A stretch of DNA of 64,000 nucleotides, from assembly GCF_002001205.1 (NCBI RefSeq), contig NZ_MUNZ01000188.1, positions 121,592-185,591 on the forward strand, read 5' to 3'. The notes under the pieces were generated by a model. The model had not been told where the DNA came from. It did no database searches and saw nothing but the letters and a program-made list of their open reading frames with translations. This document shows, piece by piece, positions 1 through 9,178 of this stretch. The DNA is from Hydrogenophaga sp. A37. GTDB taxonomy: Bacteria; Pseudomonadota; Gammaproteobacteria; Burkholderiales; Burkholderiaceae_C. Every line of letters begins with the position of its first letter. Position 1 is the first letter of the stretch. The position numbers and the translations under genes were made by a program.

Positions 1-107
1 TGGCAGTAGGCGCGGGCGGCGTCCTGCACCTGGCGCTCGTCGTCGGTGAGCTGGGCGCTCAGGTGGAACGGGTCTTCCCAGTTGAAGGTGTTTTTGGGGC
101 TGGCCAT
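1..107 (-). CDS. gcdH: Glutaryl-CoA dehydrogenase, N-terminal fragment (runs off the window)
   Basis: Only the first ~35 codons are present, read leftward from an ATG at 107. The peptide starts MASPKNTFNWEDPF and continues with LTDDERQVQDAARAYC, the N-terminal helix typical of glutaryl-CoA dehydrogenases of the acyl-CoA dehydrogenase family. These FAD enzymes oxidise and decarboxylate glutaryl-CoA to crotonyl-CoA in lysine and tryptophan breakdown. A divergent LysR gene 120 bp away fits the common gcdH-gcdR arrangement. The family call is made from the N-terminus and context; the active site lies outside the window. Confidence 0.75.
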   Translation of the reverse strand, partial: MASPKNTFNWEDPFHLSAQLTDDERQVQDAARAYC

Positions 108-226
108 GGTGTGTCTCCGGGCGGGTTGGAAGAGGGGATAAAAGAGCGGTTTGAGGGCGATTGTCGGCGCCGCATGAATAGCTGTCTAATATTGATTGCC
201 GATTGATCAATACAAACTTCATATTC
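108..226. promoter_or_regulatory. Divergent control region between gcdH and the LysR gene
   Basis: A 119-bp AT-richer gap separates the two divergent starts. It holds a perfect 10-bp palindrome ATTGATCAAT at 202-211, next to ATTGATTG at 191-198, which together fit a LysR-type T-N11-A binding region. Autoregulation plus activation of gcdH is the usual LysR pattern; the site assignment is inference. Confidence 0.45.
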
Positions 227-1123
227 ATGGAATTCCGCCACCTGCGCTGTTTCACCGTGCTCGCCGAAGAGCTGCACTTCGGCCGCGCCGCCCAGCGCCT
301 GGCGATGACGCAGCCGCCACTGTCGATGAACATCCAGCAGCTCGAAGCCTCGGTAGGCGCGCGCCTGTTCGAGCGCAACAGCCGGGGCGTGGCGCTCACC
401 GCCGCGGGGCTGGCGTTTCTGCCGCGTGCGCAGGCGCTGCTGGAGCAGGCGGCGCTGGCCGCGCGCGAGGCGCGCGACGTGGGGCAGGGGCTGGCGGGGC
501 AACTGCAGATCGGCTTTGCCGGCACGGTGCTCTACCGCGGCCTGCCGCAGGTGCTGCGCGACTTCGCCGCCGCGCACCCCAAGCTGCGGCTGGCGCTGCG
601 CGAACTCAGCAGCAGCGAGCAACTGGTGGAGCTGGTGCACGACCGGCTTGATCTGGGTTTCGTGCACACCACGCGCGTGCCGGCAGGTTTCTCGCAGATC
701 CTCGTGTCGAGCCAGCCGTTCATGGCCTGCCTGCCTTCAACGCACCCGCTGGCCAAAAAGAAGCAGCTGTCGCTCGATCAGCTGAAGGGCGAGGCCTTCG
801 CCATCGTGATGCGCGCCGTCTCGCCCGACTACCACGACCGCATTCTCGCGGCCTGTGCCGACGCGGGCTTTGAGCCTTCTCTGGCCTTCGAGCTGCGGCA
901 CTGGCTGAGCGTGGTCTCGGTCATTGGCCAGGGGCTGGGGGTCGGGCTGGTGCCAGCCGCCTTGGCCCAGGCGGGTTTGCCAGGGGTGGTGTTCCGCCCG
1001 CTGGCCCGACCGCTGCTGCCCTACGACACCCACTGCCTCTCCAAAGACGGGGGACACCACCCCGCGCTGCTGGCGTTTCTGGACATGGTGCGGCGCACCT
1101 CGGCGGCGCTCACCAGCGGCTGA
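227..1123 (+). CDS. LysR family transcriptional regulator (gcdR-like)
   Basis: A 298-residue protein of normal LysR length. An N-terminal winged helix-turn-helix (about residues 1-60, with LHFGRAAQRLAMTQPPLS and LEASVGARLFERN) is followed by a periplasmic-binding-like effector domain (about 90-290). I chose the ATG at 227 because MEFRHLRCF is the standard LysR N-terminus; a TTG 24 bases upstream would add eight non-conserved residues. Being divergent from gcdH, it probably controls glutaryl-CoA degradation, perhaps responding to glutarate or its CoA ester. The effector is inferred from the neighbour only. Confidence 0.85.
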   Translation: MEFRHLRCFTVLAEELHFGRAAQRLAMTQPPLSMNIQQLEASVGARLFERNSRGVALTAAGLAFLPRAQALLEQAALAAREARDVGQGLAGQLQIGFAGTVLYRGLPQVLRDFAAAHPKLRLALRELSSSEQLVELVHDRLDLGFVHTTRVPAGFSQILVSSQPFMACLPSTHPLAKKKQLSLDQLKGEAFAIVMRAVSPDYHDRILAACADAGFEPSLAFELRHWLSVVSVIGQGLGVGLVPAALAQAGLPGVVFRPLARPLLPYDTHCLSKDGGHHPALLAFLDMVRRTSAALTSG

Positions 1124-1173
1124 AGAGATCACCTGCTCCTCTAACGCGTCCATGATATATAACAAGGACATGA

Positions 1174-1209
1174 TTGCTCACATGGCCGCTTTGGGTAAAA
1201 TGGCCATGT
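1174..1209 (+). promoter_or_regulatory. Promoter and palindromic operator of the AbiE-like operon
   Basis: A -35-like TTGCTC (1174-1179) and a -10-like TAAAAT (1196-1201) are 16 bp apart. Perfect 8-bp inverted arms ACATGGCC (1180-1187) and GGCCATGT (1202-1209) bracket the -10 region. A repressor bound here would block RNA polymerase. Antitoxins of AbiE systems are known to bind inverted repeats in their own promoters, so autorepression by the next gene is the natural reading. The ribosome binding site AAGGAG follows at 1214-1219. Confidence 0.6.
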
Positions 1210-1225
1210 TAGAAAGGAGCATGTC

Positions 1226-2389
1226 ATGGACACCCAGCAATCCACTCGCACCCTTGAGGCAGAGCACCTCGTCAGAAACTGGCTTGCTAAACATGGTTGG
1301 GGCTTCGATCCTGTGCCCCGTGGCCCTGATCGTGCGGATCTCGTTGCCAACAACGGGGGGGAGCGATTCATGGTGGAAATCAAAAACCTTTCCGAGGGGC
1401 GCCCCGACCGCGTGATCCCCTTGCTTTCTCAGGCCATCCTGGAGGCCCGGTCGTATACAGCGCGCGATGATCTGGCCAAGCCAATGGCCGTGGTGTATGT
1501 CGAGCGTGCTTCTTTGCCGCTCTACAAGCACGTGCTGAACTTTGCTGAACGGTATGCGCCTGACGTGGCCGTGGGCGTCTTGTCCGGTGAAGGCCTGGGG
1601 ATCCTGAAGAGAGGGGGCTCGGATTCCCTCGCTATTGATGACCGCGATGAGTTCCTGCAGCAATCACGCGCTAGGCAGGACAGGACGACTGCGACACCAA
1701 GCCACAACCTGTTTTCTGATCTCAACCAGTGGATGCTCAAAATCCTGCTGGCTCCAGAGATCGCTGATGACCTCCTCAACGCACCCCGTGGCCGCTACCG
1801 CAGTGGTGCTGAACTGGCCGCTGCAGCCAAAGTCTCGGAGATGAGCACGTCTCGGTTCCTGCAGCAGCTGAGGCACGACAGGTTTCTGGATGAGTCCTCG
1901 GGATACATGGCACTCGTGCGCCGGGAGGAGCTGTTCGCCCATTGGCGTTCAGCGGCGCGGCGTCGCCCACCTGAAGCACCCATGCGCTTTCTCCTCAGAT
2001 CGGCCGTGCCAGATCAGATTGCGAAGCTCGTGAGCGCTCAGCATGGCCAAGCCTGCGTAGGGCTTTTTGCGGCGGCTGATGCCTTGCGGCTGGGGCATGT
2101 GAGCGGCGTGCCACCCTATGTTTATGTACCGAGACTCCCCAACATCGGGAGCAAGGACGGCGGCTGGGACATGGTGAAGGCGTTTTCCGATGGGGCGCCC
2201 GACTTCATTCTTCGCCAGGCACCGTCACCACAGTCCACTTTCCGAGGGGCGTTGCACCGCGACGGTTCGGTGTTCGCCGACGTTCTTCAGGTCTGGCTGG
2301 ATGTCTCGAATCACCCATCACGTGGTCAGGAGCAAGCCGACCTCATCTACCGCAAGATCCTGCAACCTCTGATCGAAGCAAGGCATTGA
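1226..2389 (+). CDS. AbiEi-like protein with N-terminal PD-(D/E)XK-like domain and winged helix
   Basis: A 387-residue protein. Residues ~1-110 look like a PD-(D/E)XK nuclease fold: RADLVANN followed by FMVEIKN supplies the D...ExK metal-site pattern. Residues ~170-240 hold a winged helix-turn-helix (GAELAAAAKVSEMSTSRFLQQL), as in AbiEi-type regulators, and the rest is an unassigned C-terminal domain. The ATG at 1226 sits six bases after AAGGAG; an ATG at 1221 is too close to it. The stop codon abuts the ATG of the next gene (TGAATG), so the two are translationally coupled. Likely a DNA-binding antitoxin or regulator; whether the nuclease-like domain is active is not visible. It could also be an uncharacterised two-gene defence system. 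Confidence 0.6.
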   Translation: MDTQQSTRTLEAEHLVRNWLAKHGWGFDPVPRGPDRADLVANNGGERFMVEIKNLSEGRPDRVIPLLSQAILEARSYTARDDLAKPMAVVYVERASLPLYKHVLNFAERYAPDVAVGVLSGEGLGILKRGGSDSLAIDDRDEFLQQSRARQDRTTATPSHNLFSDLNQWMLKILLAPEIADDLLNAPRGRYRSGAELAAAAKVSEMSTSRFLQQLRHDRFLDESSGYMALVRREELFAHWRSAARRRPPEAPMRFLLRSAVPDQIAKLVSAQHGQACVGLFAAADALRLGHVSGVPPYVYVPRLPNIGSKDGGWDMVKAFSDGAPDFILRQAPSPQSTFRGALHRDGSVFADVLQVWLDVSNHPSRGQEQADLIYRKILQPLIEARH

Positions 2390-3208
2390 ATGAACGACTT
2401 GGAAGCTTTTGCAAAGCTGGTGCAGGCGCTGGATCCGTGGCGAGGTCAGCTGGTCTTCATCGGGGGCTGGGGCCACCGCCTGCACACCCTGCACCCCAAG
2501 GCGAACCAGCTGGACCACCAACCTGTTTTCACAAGGGACACCGACTTGGCATTCCACAGCAAGACCCCCTTGGAAGGCGATATCAAGTCTGCACTCATTG
2601 CAAAGGGCTTCAAGGAAAACCTATCGGGAGACTTCAGGCCGCCGATTGCGAGCTACACGCTGGGAGATGAACAGGGTGGCTTCTATGCAGAGTTCCTGAC
2701 GCCCCTGATCGGGAGCGGCTACAAGCGCGGAGGGGCGGCAGATGCCACCCTCCAAGCCGCTGGAATATCGGCTCAGAAAATCCGGCACCTCGACATCCTG
2801 ATGGTTGATCCATGGATCGTCACCGTGGGCCCTCCGCACAACGAGGTGCCGCTCGATGTCCCAGTCGAGCTGCAGGTGGCAAATCCCCTTTGCTTCATGG
2901 TGCAGAAATTCCTCATCAAGAAAGACCGCAAGAAAGCCAAGCAGTCACAGGACCTGCTGTACGTGTACGACACCATCCAGCTGTTCTTTCAGCATCTGCC
3001 GCAGTTCAAGGGCAACTGGGAAGGGGTCGTCAAGCCTGCCCTGCAAGGGGCGAGCGAAACCGTTCTCAAAGAGTGCGCAGAATCGTTCGCCAGCGTCACG
3101 GATGAATTGCGTGAAGCTGCTGCAATCCCGCAAGACCGCAACGGTTTGACGGCGGCTGAAATGCAGAATGTCTGTAAGCACGCCTTCTCCCAGATCATGG
3201 GCATCTGA
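2390..3208 (+). CDS. Nucleotidyltransferase-fold protein (AbiEii / GSU2403-like)
   Basis: A 272-residue protein. The N-terminus has VFIGGWGHRLH and then TRDTDLAF, the glycine-rich signature and D-x-D of minimal nucleotidyltransferases. A middle segment ending in VQKFLIKKDRKKAKQSQDLLYV resembles the KxxR...KD..DL region of AbiEii/GSU2403-type proteins. AbiEii toxins act by nucleotidyl transfer to RNA targets; whether that holds here is inference. It starts directly after the upstream stop codon and is co-transcribed with it. Together they look like a type IV toxin-antitoxin or abortive-infection module outside the prophage. Confidence 0.6.
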   Translation: MNDLEAFAKLVQALDPWRGQLVFIGGWGHRLHTLHPKANQLDHQPVFTRDTDLAFHSKTPLEGDIKSALIAKGFKENLSGDFRPPIASYTLGDEQGGFYAEFLTPLIGSGYKRGGAADATLQAAGISAQKIRHLDILMVDPWIVTVGPPHNEVPLDVPVELQVANPLCFMVQKFLIKKDRKKAKQSQDLLYVYDTIQLFFQHLPQFKGNWEGVVKPALQGASETVLKECAESFASVTDELREAAAIPQDRNGLTAAEMQNVCKHAFSQIMGI

Positions 3209-3230
3209 AGCGATGCCGTGGTCTCGTGAG

Positions 3231-3274
3231 CAATGCCCCGTGTGCTCATCGGGGCGCATTGACGCCACCTTTTT
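3231..3274 (+). terminator. Probable terminator after the AbiE-like operon
   Basis: CAATGCCCCG (3231-3240) pairs with CGGGGCGCATTG (3250-3261) with a one-base bulge, and a T run follows at 3270-3274 after a short spacer. It lies 22 bases after the operon stop codon. The spacer before the T run makes it less than ideal. Confidence 0.5.
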
Positions 3275-3304
3275 CTCAATCACCCTGGGAAAGACGCGTT
3301 TCAT

Positions 3305-6300
3305 GTGCAAAAACAAGGAGTTGGGTGTGTTTTGACGGTCTTTTGGCGTGATCGGGCGCACCGGCCCAAGGGCACCATGCTGACCGGGAATCTGCGTTGG
3401 CTCACCCAGGGTCCGCATGGGGCGGCTTGCATCCAACGCGAAGCCACTCGCATGGACCACCAGACACGCCAAACACCAGAGTCGCCAGGCCCGGGCCGCT
3501 GCAGCGCAGCGCCCGAGGGTCCTGTTGCCCGTGCGATCACCACCGACCCGTCGCCCACCCCCCTGCGCGCGCCACCCAGGTCGATCAGCACGCGCTGGGT
3601 GCTGGAGCACCGCATTGTTTTTGACGGGGCCCTGGTCTCCACGGTGATCGAGCAGACGCCGGCTTCGGCCGAAGGGCCTGAGCCGGTGGAGCGGGCCGAG
3701 CCGGAATCGCCGGAGCCTGTGTCGGTCGCTGCTCCCACTCCAGCTCCCACGTCCACGCCGAACGATGCGGAGGACGAACCGCAGACCGCCGATGCCGACA
3801 CTCCACCATCGGTGGAGTCGGTCGTGTCCACCGCGCCCTCCACCGACGACGAAGCACCGCCCGCCAGCGACACCACGGCCACCGACAGCGCATCGACCGA
3901 CGGACCGTCAGAAGACACCCTGGCGGCGACCCCCGACGAACCCGCACGCCAGGAGCTGGTGTTCGTGGACGGCCGCGTGCCCGACCCCGCCGCCTTCGCC
4001 GCGCCCGGACGCGAGGTGATCGTGTTGAACCTGGACGAGGACGGCATCAACCAGATCGCCAACGCGCTGGACGGGCGCAGCGGCATCGACGCCATCCACA
4101 TCGTGAGCCACGGCGACAGCGGCAGCCTGTCCCTGGGCAGCGGGGCCGTGACCGCGGATGCCATGGCGGCGCTGCACCGCGACGACCTGCTGGCCATCGG
4201 GCAAGCCCTGTCGCCCGAGGGTGACATCCTGATCTACGCCTGCGACTACGGTGCGGGCGCCGAGGGCGAAGCAGCACTGTCTCAGTGGGCCGACCTCACC
4301 GGCGCGGACGTCGCTGCCTCGACCGATGCCACCGGGCACACCGAACTGGGCGGCGACTGGACGCTGGAGGCCCAGTTGGGCACGGTGGACACCGCCGAGC
4401 TGACGCCCCAGAACTGGCTGCACGCGCTGGACCTCACGCTCACGCCCGTGGGCACGGTGGGCGCCGTGGGGCTGGCGGAAACCATCCTGGGCAACGGCGT
4501 CACCATCGTGTCGGCCACCTACAGCGGTGGCGCGGACCAGGCGGGCAGCTTCACCACGGGGTCGGGCGCCAGCTTCGATCCCATCGCCTTGGGCTTCAAC
4601 GCCGGCGTGGTGTTCACCACCGCCGACCACATCAACAGCGTGGCCGGCCCCAACGACGACGACTTCTACAGCGTGGACGCGCCCGATGGCGTGGACGGCG
4701 ACCCGATGTTCGATGCCCTGTCGAACGGCCTGGGTTCGTTCGATGCGTCCTTCCTGGACATCGTGTTCGTGCCGGACGTGCCGCCGGGTGCCAGCGCCGG
4801 GGACACCGGCCAGATGACGCTGGAGATCGTCTTCGGCTCGGAGGACTACAACGACTACGTGTACTCGACCTTCGGCGACGCCGTGGTTGTCAACGTCAAT
4901 GGTGTGCACCAGGCCCTGGTGCCCAACGGGCTGCCGGTCGGCATCGACACCATCAACGACGCGGGCAACGTCAACCCGACGAGTGTGGAGTCGGATGTGG
5001 CCAACGACCCCAACCCCGAGAACACCTCCACCAGCTACGAAAGCGCCAACCCTTCGCTGTTCGTGGACAACTCGGGCGGCATGCTCAACACGCAGATGAA
5101 TGGCTTCACCGTCACCATCCCGCTGACCTTCAGCGTGGTGTACGGACAGGCGAACACCCTGCGCATCGGCATCGCAGACATCGGGGACACACACTTCGAC
5201 TCTTGGCTGTTTGTGCGCGCGGACTCGGGGCAGACCGGCGTGATCGCCGAGAGCGACACGGTGACCACAGCGGCCAACCTGCCGATCACGGTGGACCTGA
5301 CCGCCAACGACACCAATCTCTCGGGTGGCACGTTGACCATCACCGAGATCCTGGACGTGCCCATGAGTCCGGGCGTCACCGCCATACTGCCTTCGGGGAT
5401 GACGGTGACGCTGGAGGCCAACGGGCAAGTCACCATCACGGGCGATGGCTTCAGCGCCATGACCGACACCTTCACCTACCGGGTCAGCAATCAAGACGGC
5501 GAGACCGCGCTGGGCTCGGTGAACGTGACCATCCTGCCGGTCAACGCCACCCCGCCGGTGGCCGTTGATGACGCCTTCACCGGGGGCCCGACCAGCACCG
5601 TGCTGGACGTGCTGGCCAACGACAGCGATGCCGGCGACGGTGTGCTGAACCTGACCCGCATCAATGGCGCCAGCGTGGTGGTGGAGACGCCCGTGACGCT
5701 GCCGTCGGGCAGCACCGTCACCGTCCATGCCGACGGCACGCTGTCCTACGACGCGGCGCCCGGCGTGCCCGAGGGCGAAAGCTTCACCTACACCGTGTCC
5801 GACGGGCAGGGGGGCCACACCATGGCCACGGTGAGCATCCACCTCGACAGCGATGGCGACGGCGTGAACAACACGCAGGACATCGACGACGACGGCGACG
5901 GCATGCTGGACACCACCGAACACCTGGACGCCGAGGTGTCGATGATGGTTCCCACGCTGGCGCTGTCGGACCAGCTGGAAACCGGAACGGCGGTGGTTTC
6001 TCTCGAACCCGCCGGCCCCGCCACGCTGCCCGGTGGCGGCGTCACCGTGACCGTGCTGAGCGGCGACACCGGCGGCAATCAGTGGCAGATCTGGCAGCCG
6101 CCGCAGCCCACCGCCGACGTGGAGCTGTACGGGCAGTCGCTCACCCTGCCCACGCTCTACCTGGACCTGATCGGCTCGGTTCCCCGCACGATCGAGATCG
6201 ACTTCGGCATCTCGGCCGAGGCCCTTGGCACGGGTGGCTACCAGTACCGCTACATCCTCGGCGTGGCGGGACAGGGCGGCGGTGCCGAATGGTCGTCCAT

Positions 6301-7582
6301 CATGTCGAGCGAAACCCTGGTGGTGCTGGACAACGCCGACGTGTTCAACACGGGCATCTACGCACTGCTCGATGGCGTGGCGTCCACCACGCCGGGCCAG
6401 AGCGGGACGGTGATCACCACCAACACCGGGGGCTTCAACAACTACACCTTCTTCGAAATCAGCCCCGAGGCCGCAGCGCTGCAACTGACCTACACCGGCT
6501 ACGACCCGCAAGGCCTGGTCTTTGGCGTGGTGGCGATTCCCATCGGCGGGGCGCTGGACCTGGACAGCGACGACGACGGTGTGACCGACAACATGGAGGC
6601 GCAGACTACCGCTGGCTATGTGGCGCCCTCGGGCACCGACAGCGACGGCAACGGCCTGGACGATGCTTACGAGAGCAGTCCCGGCGCGGGCGAAGGCCTG
6701 ACGCCGATGGACAGCGACAGCGATGGCACGGCCGACGTGCTGGACGCCGACAGCGACAACGACGGCCTGTTGGACGTGGCCGAGCGTGGCGACGGTCAGC
6801 CGACCTCCGTCACGTCCACCACCGACAGCGATGGCGACGGGCTGCTGGACATCTTTGAAGGCAGCGATGTGCTCGACGGGTTCGACGCCAACGACGACAA
6901 CCGGACCGCCAACACGCTGAACCTGAGCGGCGTGCCGGCGCTGCTGCCCGACGGATCGAACGCGGTCCCGCTGGTGAGCGATCTCCACTTCCGCGATGTG
7001 AACGACGCGCCGGTGGCCGCCGACGATCCGTTCGTGGTGGCCGAGGACGCGGCGCCCGCCGTGTTGGGCAGCGCACTGGACAACGACAGCGATGCCGATG
7101 GCGACGCGCTGGGCACCGGCGTGCAGATCAACACGCCCGGCAGCGCGGGCGGCCTGTTCAGCATCGACGCAGCGGGCCAGGTGAGCTTCGATCCCGACGG
7201 GGCCTTCGATGACCTGGCAGCGGGCCAGAGCCGCACCACCAGCTTCAGTTACACCGTGACCGACGGGCAGGGCGGCATGGCCACGGCCACCGTGACCGTG
7301 ACGGTGAACGGGGTCGATGACCCGCCGCCGCCACCGCCACCGCCACCGGAGCCGGAGCCGGAGCCGGAGCCACCCACCAGGGCCGACCCTGGCACTCCCC
7401 AGCCGCCCAACGCGCCAGCCATGCCAGCCCCACCCGCCGTGCCGGGGGTGCCACCGTCCGCCGCCGGTTCAACCCCGGGCGCGCTGCCACCGCCTCGGGC
7501 GCCGGGCGCCTTGTTGAAGCGCGGCGCGATAAATGTAGGCTCTGAAGCGCGATATTTGATCCTACCTTCTGCTTTCGCCTAG
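3305..7582 (+). pseudogene. DUF4347 giant surface protein, 5' part, interrupted by the prophage
   Basis: Host sequence ends at 7514; the frame then runs into phage DNA and stops at 7580-7582, adding 22 foreign residues. Going along the protein: the motif VLEHRIVFDGAL near residue 100, typical of large secreted proteins; an acidic Pro/Thr-rich linker; a DUF4347 domain (~217-375, with IHIVSHGDSG and ILIYACDYG); a choice-of-anchor L domain (~376-642); Ig/cadherin-like units; two sets of calcium-binding DSDGDG repeats (~847-870 and ~1084-1195); another cadherin-like unit; and a Pro-rich stretch. No clear signal peptide is seen. The start is uncertain: GTG 3305, ATG 3377 (AAGGG upstream) or ATG 3452. 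Joined to 48153-48823 it gives one open frame of about 1,626 codons. Confidence 0.85.
7509..7514 (+). repeat. Target-site duplication, left copy (CCTTGT)
   Basis: CCTTGT directly precedes the prophage terminal TG and recurs at 48147-48152 directly after the terminal CA. Mu duplicates 5 bp; the sixth matching base is either chance or a real 6-bp duplication. Confidence 0.85.
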
Positions 7583-7608
7583 GGAAACAAAATACCGCGC
7601 AGGGAAAC
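7515..7608 (+). repeat. Left prophage end with transposase-binding-like repeats
   Basis: TGAAGCGCG occurs at 7515-7523 and again at 7543-7551. A 16-bp site GCGCGATAAATGTAGG (7524-7539) matches two sites on the opposite strand at the right end (48099-48114 and 48122-48137). AGGGAAAC is repeated at 7581-7588 and 7601-7608. These are the expected MuA-like recognition sequences; the protein-site assignment is inference. Confidence 0.7.
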
Positions 7609-8400
7609 TCAGAACAGGCCTGCGGGCTCTGCGGCACGGTCCCAGCTGTAGATCACCAGCTCACCACGCTCCGCCCTGTTCGCTCCACCACCCACCGTGT
7701 AGTCGATCTTCAGGCCCTCCATGTCGAAGCCCTGAAAGCAGGCCCTGATGTCTGGGTGGTCGTTGATGCTGACCACCGCCTTCCCCTTGATCGCCTTGAG
7801 CTTGGCCGCCATCAGCTCGTATTGCTCCCACGGAAACGGAACGCCATAGCCCTCGGTCTGCCAGTAAGGTGGGTCAAGGTAGAACAGCGTGTGAGGGCGG
7901 TCGTACCGGTCGATGCAGGTGCTCCAGTCGAGCTGCTCGATGTACACACCGCCAGCCAGGCGCAGATGCGCGGCCGACAGGTTCTCTTCGATCCGCAGCA
8001 GGTTGATCGACGGGCCGGTGGTTGCGGTGCCCCAGGATTGCCCGGACACTTTCCCGCCGAAGCTCTGCTGCTGCAGGTAGAAGAAGCGCGCCGCCCGCTG
8101 CACGTCCGTGAGCGTCTCGGGGCGCGTCTCCTGCTGCCACTTGAACATCTGCCTCGACGTGAGCGCCCATTTGAACTGGCGGACGAATTCCTCCAGGTGG
8201 TGGGTGACCACCCGGTACAGGTTGACCAGGTCGCCATTCACATCGTTGAGCACCTCAACCTCTGCCGGGTTGCGTGCGAAGAAAACGGCAGCGCCACCGG
8301 CGAACACTTCGCAGTAGCAGCTATGGGGAGGGAACCGGCTCAGCAGCAGGTCGACGAGACGGCGTTTGCCGCCGATCCAGGGAATGATGGGGTTTGCCAT
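7609..8400 (-). CDS. D12-class DNA adenine methyltransferase (Dam family)
   Basis: A 263-residue protein with the class alpha (D12) N6-adenine methylase motifs in order: PWIGGKR (7-13), the S-adenosylmethionine loop FAGGAAVFF (33-41) and the catalytic DPPY (176-179). The likely target is GATC or another short site, but specificity cannot be read from sequence. It is the last gene of the leftward late region and lies against the left end, the position taken in Mu by the mom DNA-modification gene. It may protect phage DNA from host restriction. It has its own 149-bp upstream gap. Confidence 0.9.
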   Translation of the reverse strand: MANPIIPWIGGKRRLVDLLLSRFPPHSCYCEVFAGGAAVFFARNPAEVEVLNDVNGDLVNLYRVVTHHLEEFVRQFKWALTSRQMFKWQQETRPETLTDVQRAARFFYLQQQSFGGKVSGQSWGTATTGPSINLLRIEENLSAAHLRLAGGVYIEQLDWSTCIDRYDRPHTLFYLDPPYWQTEGYGVPFPWEQYELMAAKLKAIKGKAVVSINDHPDIRACFQGFDMEGLKIDYTVGGGANRAERGELVIYSWDRAAEPAGLF

Positions 8401-8549
8401 GGTGCAAGCTGTTTTCTTGGAGTGAAAACGGCCCGGTACAATCCCCTCGCCTGTACAGGTGGGGTGGCCCTGGGCCGAGCTTGCTGGTCTTATCAGCAGG
8501 GGAAGCGGTTGGGCTGGGTGTTGACGCACCTGGCCCAGCCGCCACTTCT
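8401..8549 (-). promoter_or_regulatory. Non-coding gap upstream of the methylase gene
   Basis: In an otherwise gap-free operon this 149-bp stretch stands out. It holds a perfect palindrome CCTGTACAGG (8450-8459) and a short hairpin GCTG-N7-CAGC around 8482-8496. No convincing promoter hexamers are visible. It may let the methylase be controlled apart from the lysis genes. Confidence 0.35.
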
Positions 8550-9176
8550 TTACGGTGTCGGCGTGGGGGCTGCAGCAGGCAGCGGTGCCGAGCCCATGGG
8601 CACTTGAACCACAAACGGTTCCTTCACCACCAACGGCGGCTTGCTGGCCGCAGCAATGCCGGCCTCCGCAACCTGCGCCTGGGCCAGCTGCCCAGTGGAC
8701 ACCACCTTCTGCACGGCTTCGATGCCGTATTTCGCCAAGGCGAACTGCATACCGTCCTTCAGGACCGACTGGACGATCTCCTCCGGTGCGGCCGGAACAC
8801 GTGCCAGCAGCGCTTGGCCGATGAACGGAGCGAACGCGGTCAGCATGTTGCTCTGGGTGCGAAGCGCGGTCGCCATCACGGTGCAACCCTCAGAACTGCC
8901 CGGCTCAGCCACCTTCGTCAGGGTCAGGTTGAGCGCGCCATCCGCCGCCTTCACCGGCCCGGCCGCAGACCGCACCACGTAGCCCGAGGCGCGCAGATAG
9001 CAGGCATTGATCGCGCTCAAGTCGCTCTCGGCCTGCAGGAGGATGTTGTCCTGATAGTGCGCCAGACGTTTCGTGTTTTCGTCGTTCGCCTTGTGAAAGC
9101 CCGCCCCCATCTGGGCGCAAGCACCCAGCGAGAGAGCGGCGGCGACGATGGCAAAGGTTCGAAGGGTCTTCTTCAT
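8550..9176 (-). CDS. Phage lipoprotein of unknown function
   Basis: A 208-residue protein starting MKKTLRTFAIVAAALSLGACAQ, a lipoprotein signal peptide with lipobox LGAC, so it should be lipid-anchored in the envelope. The rest is helical and Ala-rich with a Pro-rich C-terminal tail (APLPAAAPTPTP). I prefer the ATG at 9176 because AAGGA lies six bases upstream; the ATG at 9182 touches that sequence. It sits just downstream of the spanin genes, so a lysis or exclusion role is possible. I do not recognise the family. Confidence 0.7.
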   Translation of the reverse strand: MKKTLRTFAIVAAALSLGACAQMGAGFHKANDENTKRLAHYQDNILLQAESDLSAINACYLRASGYVVRSAAGPVKAADGALNLTLTKVAEPGSSEGCTVMATALRTQSNMLTAFAPFIGQALLARVPAAPEEIVQSVLKDGMQFALAKYGIEAVQKVVSTGQLAQAQVAEAGIAAASKPPLVVKEPFVVQVPMGSAPLPAAAPTPTP

Positions 9177-9178
9177 GT

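Noticed and set aside
3908..6988. A 1,026-codon open frame antisense to the first surface-protein gene
   Set aside because: It is Gly/Val/His/Arg-rich with no domain, and mirrors the codon bias of the real GC-rich gene. The same effect gives a 1,666-codon antisense frame at 56314-61314.
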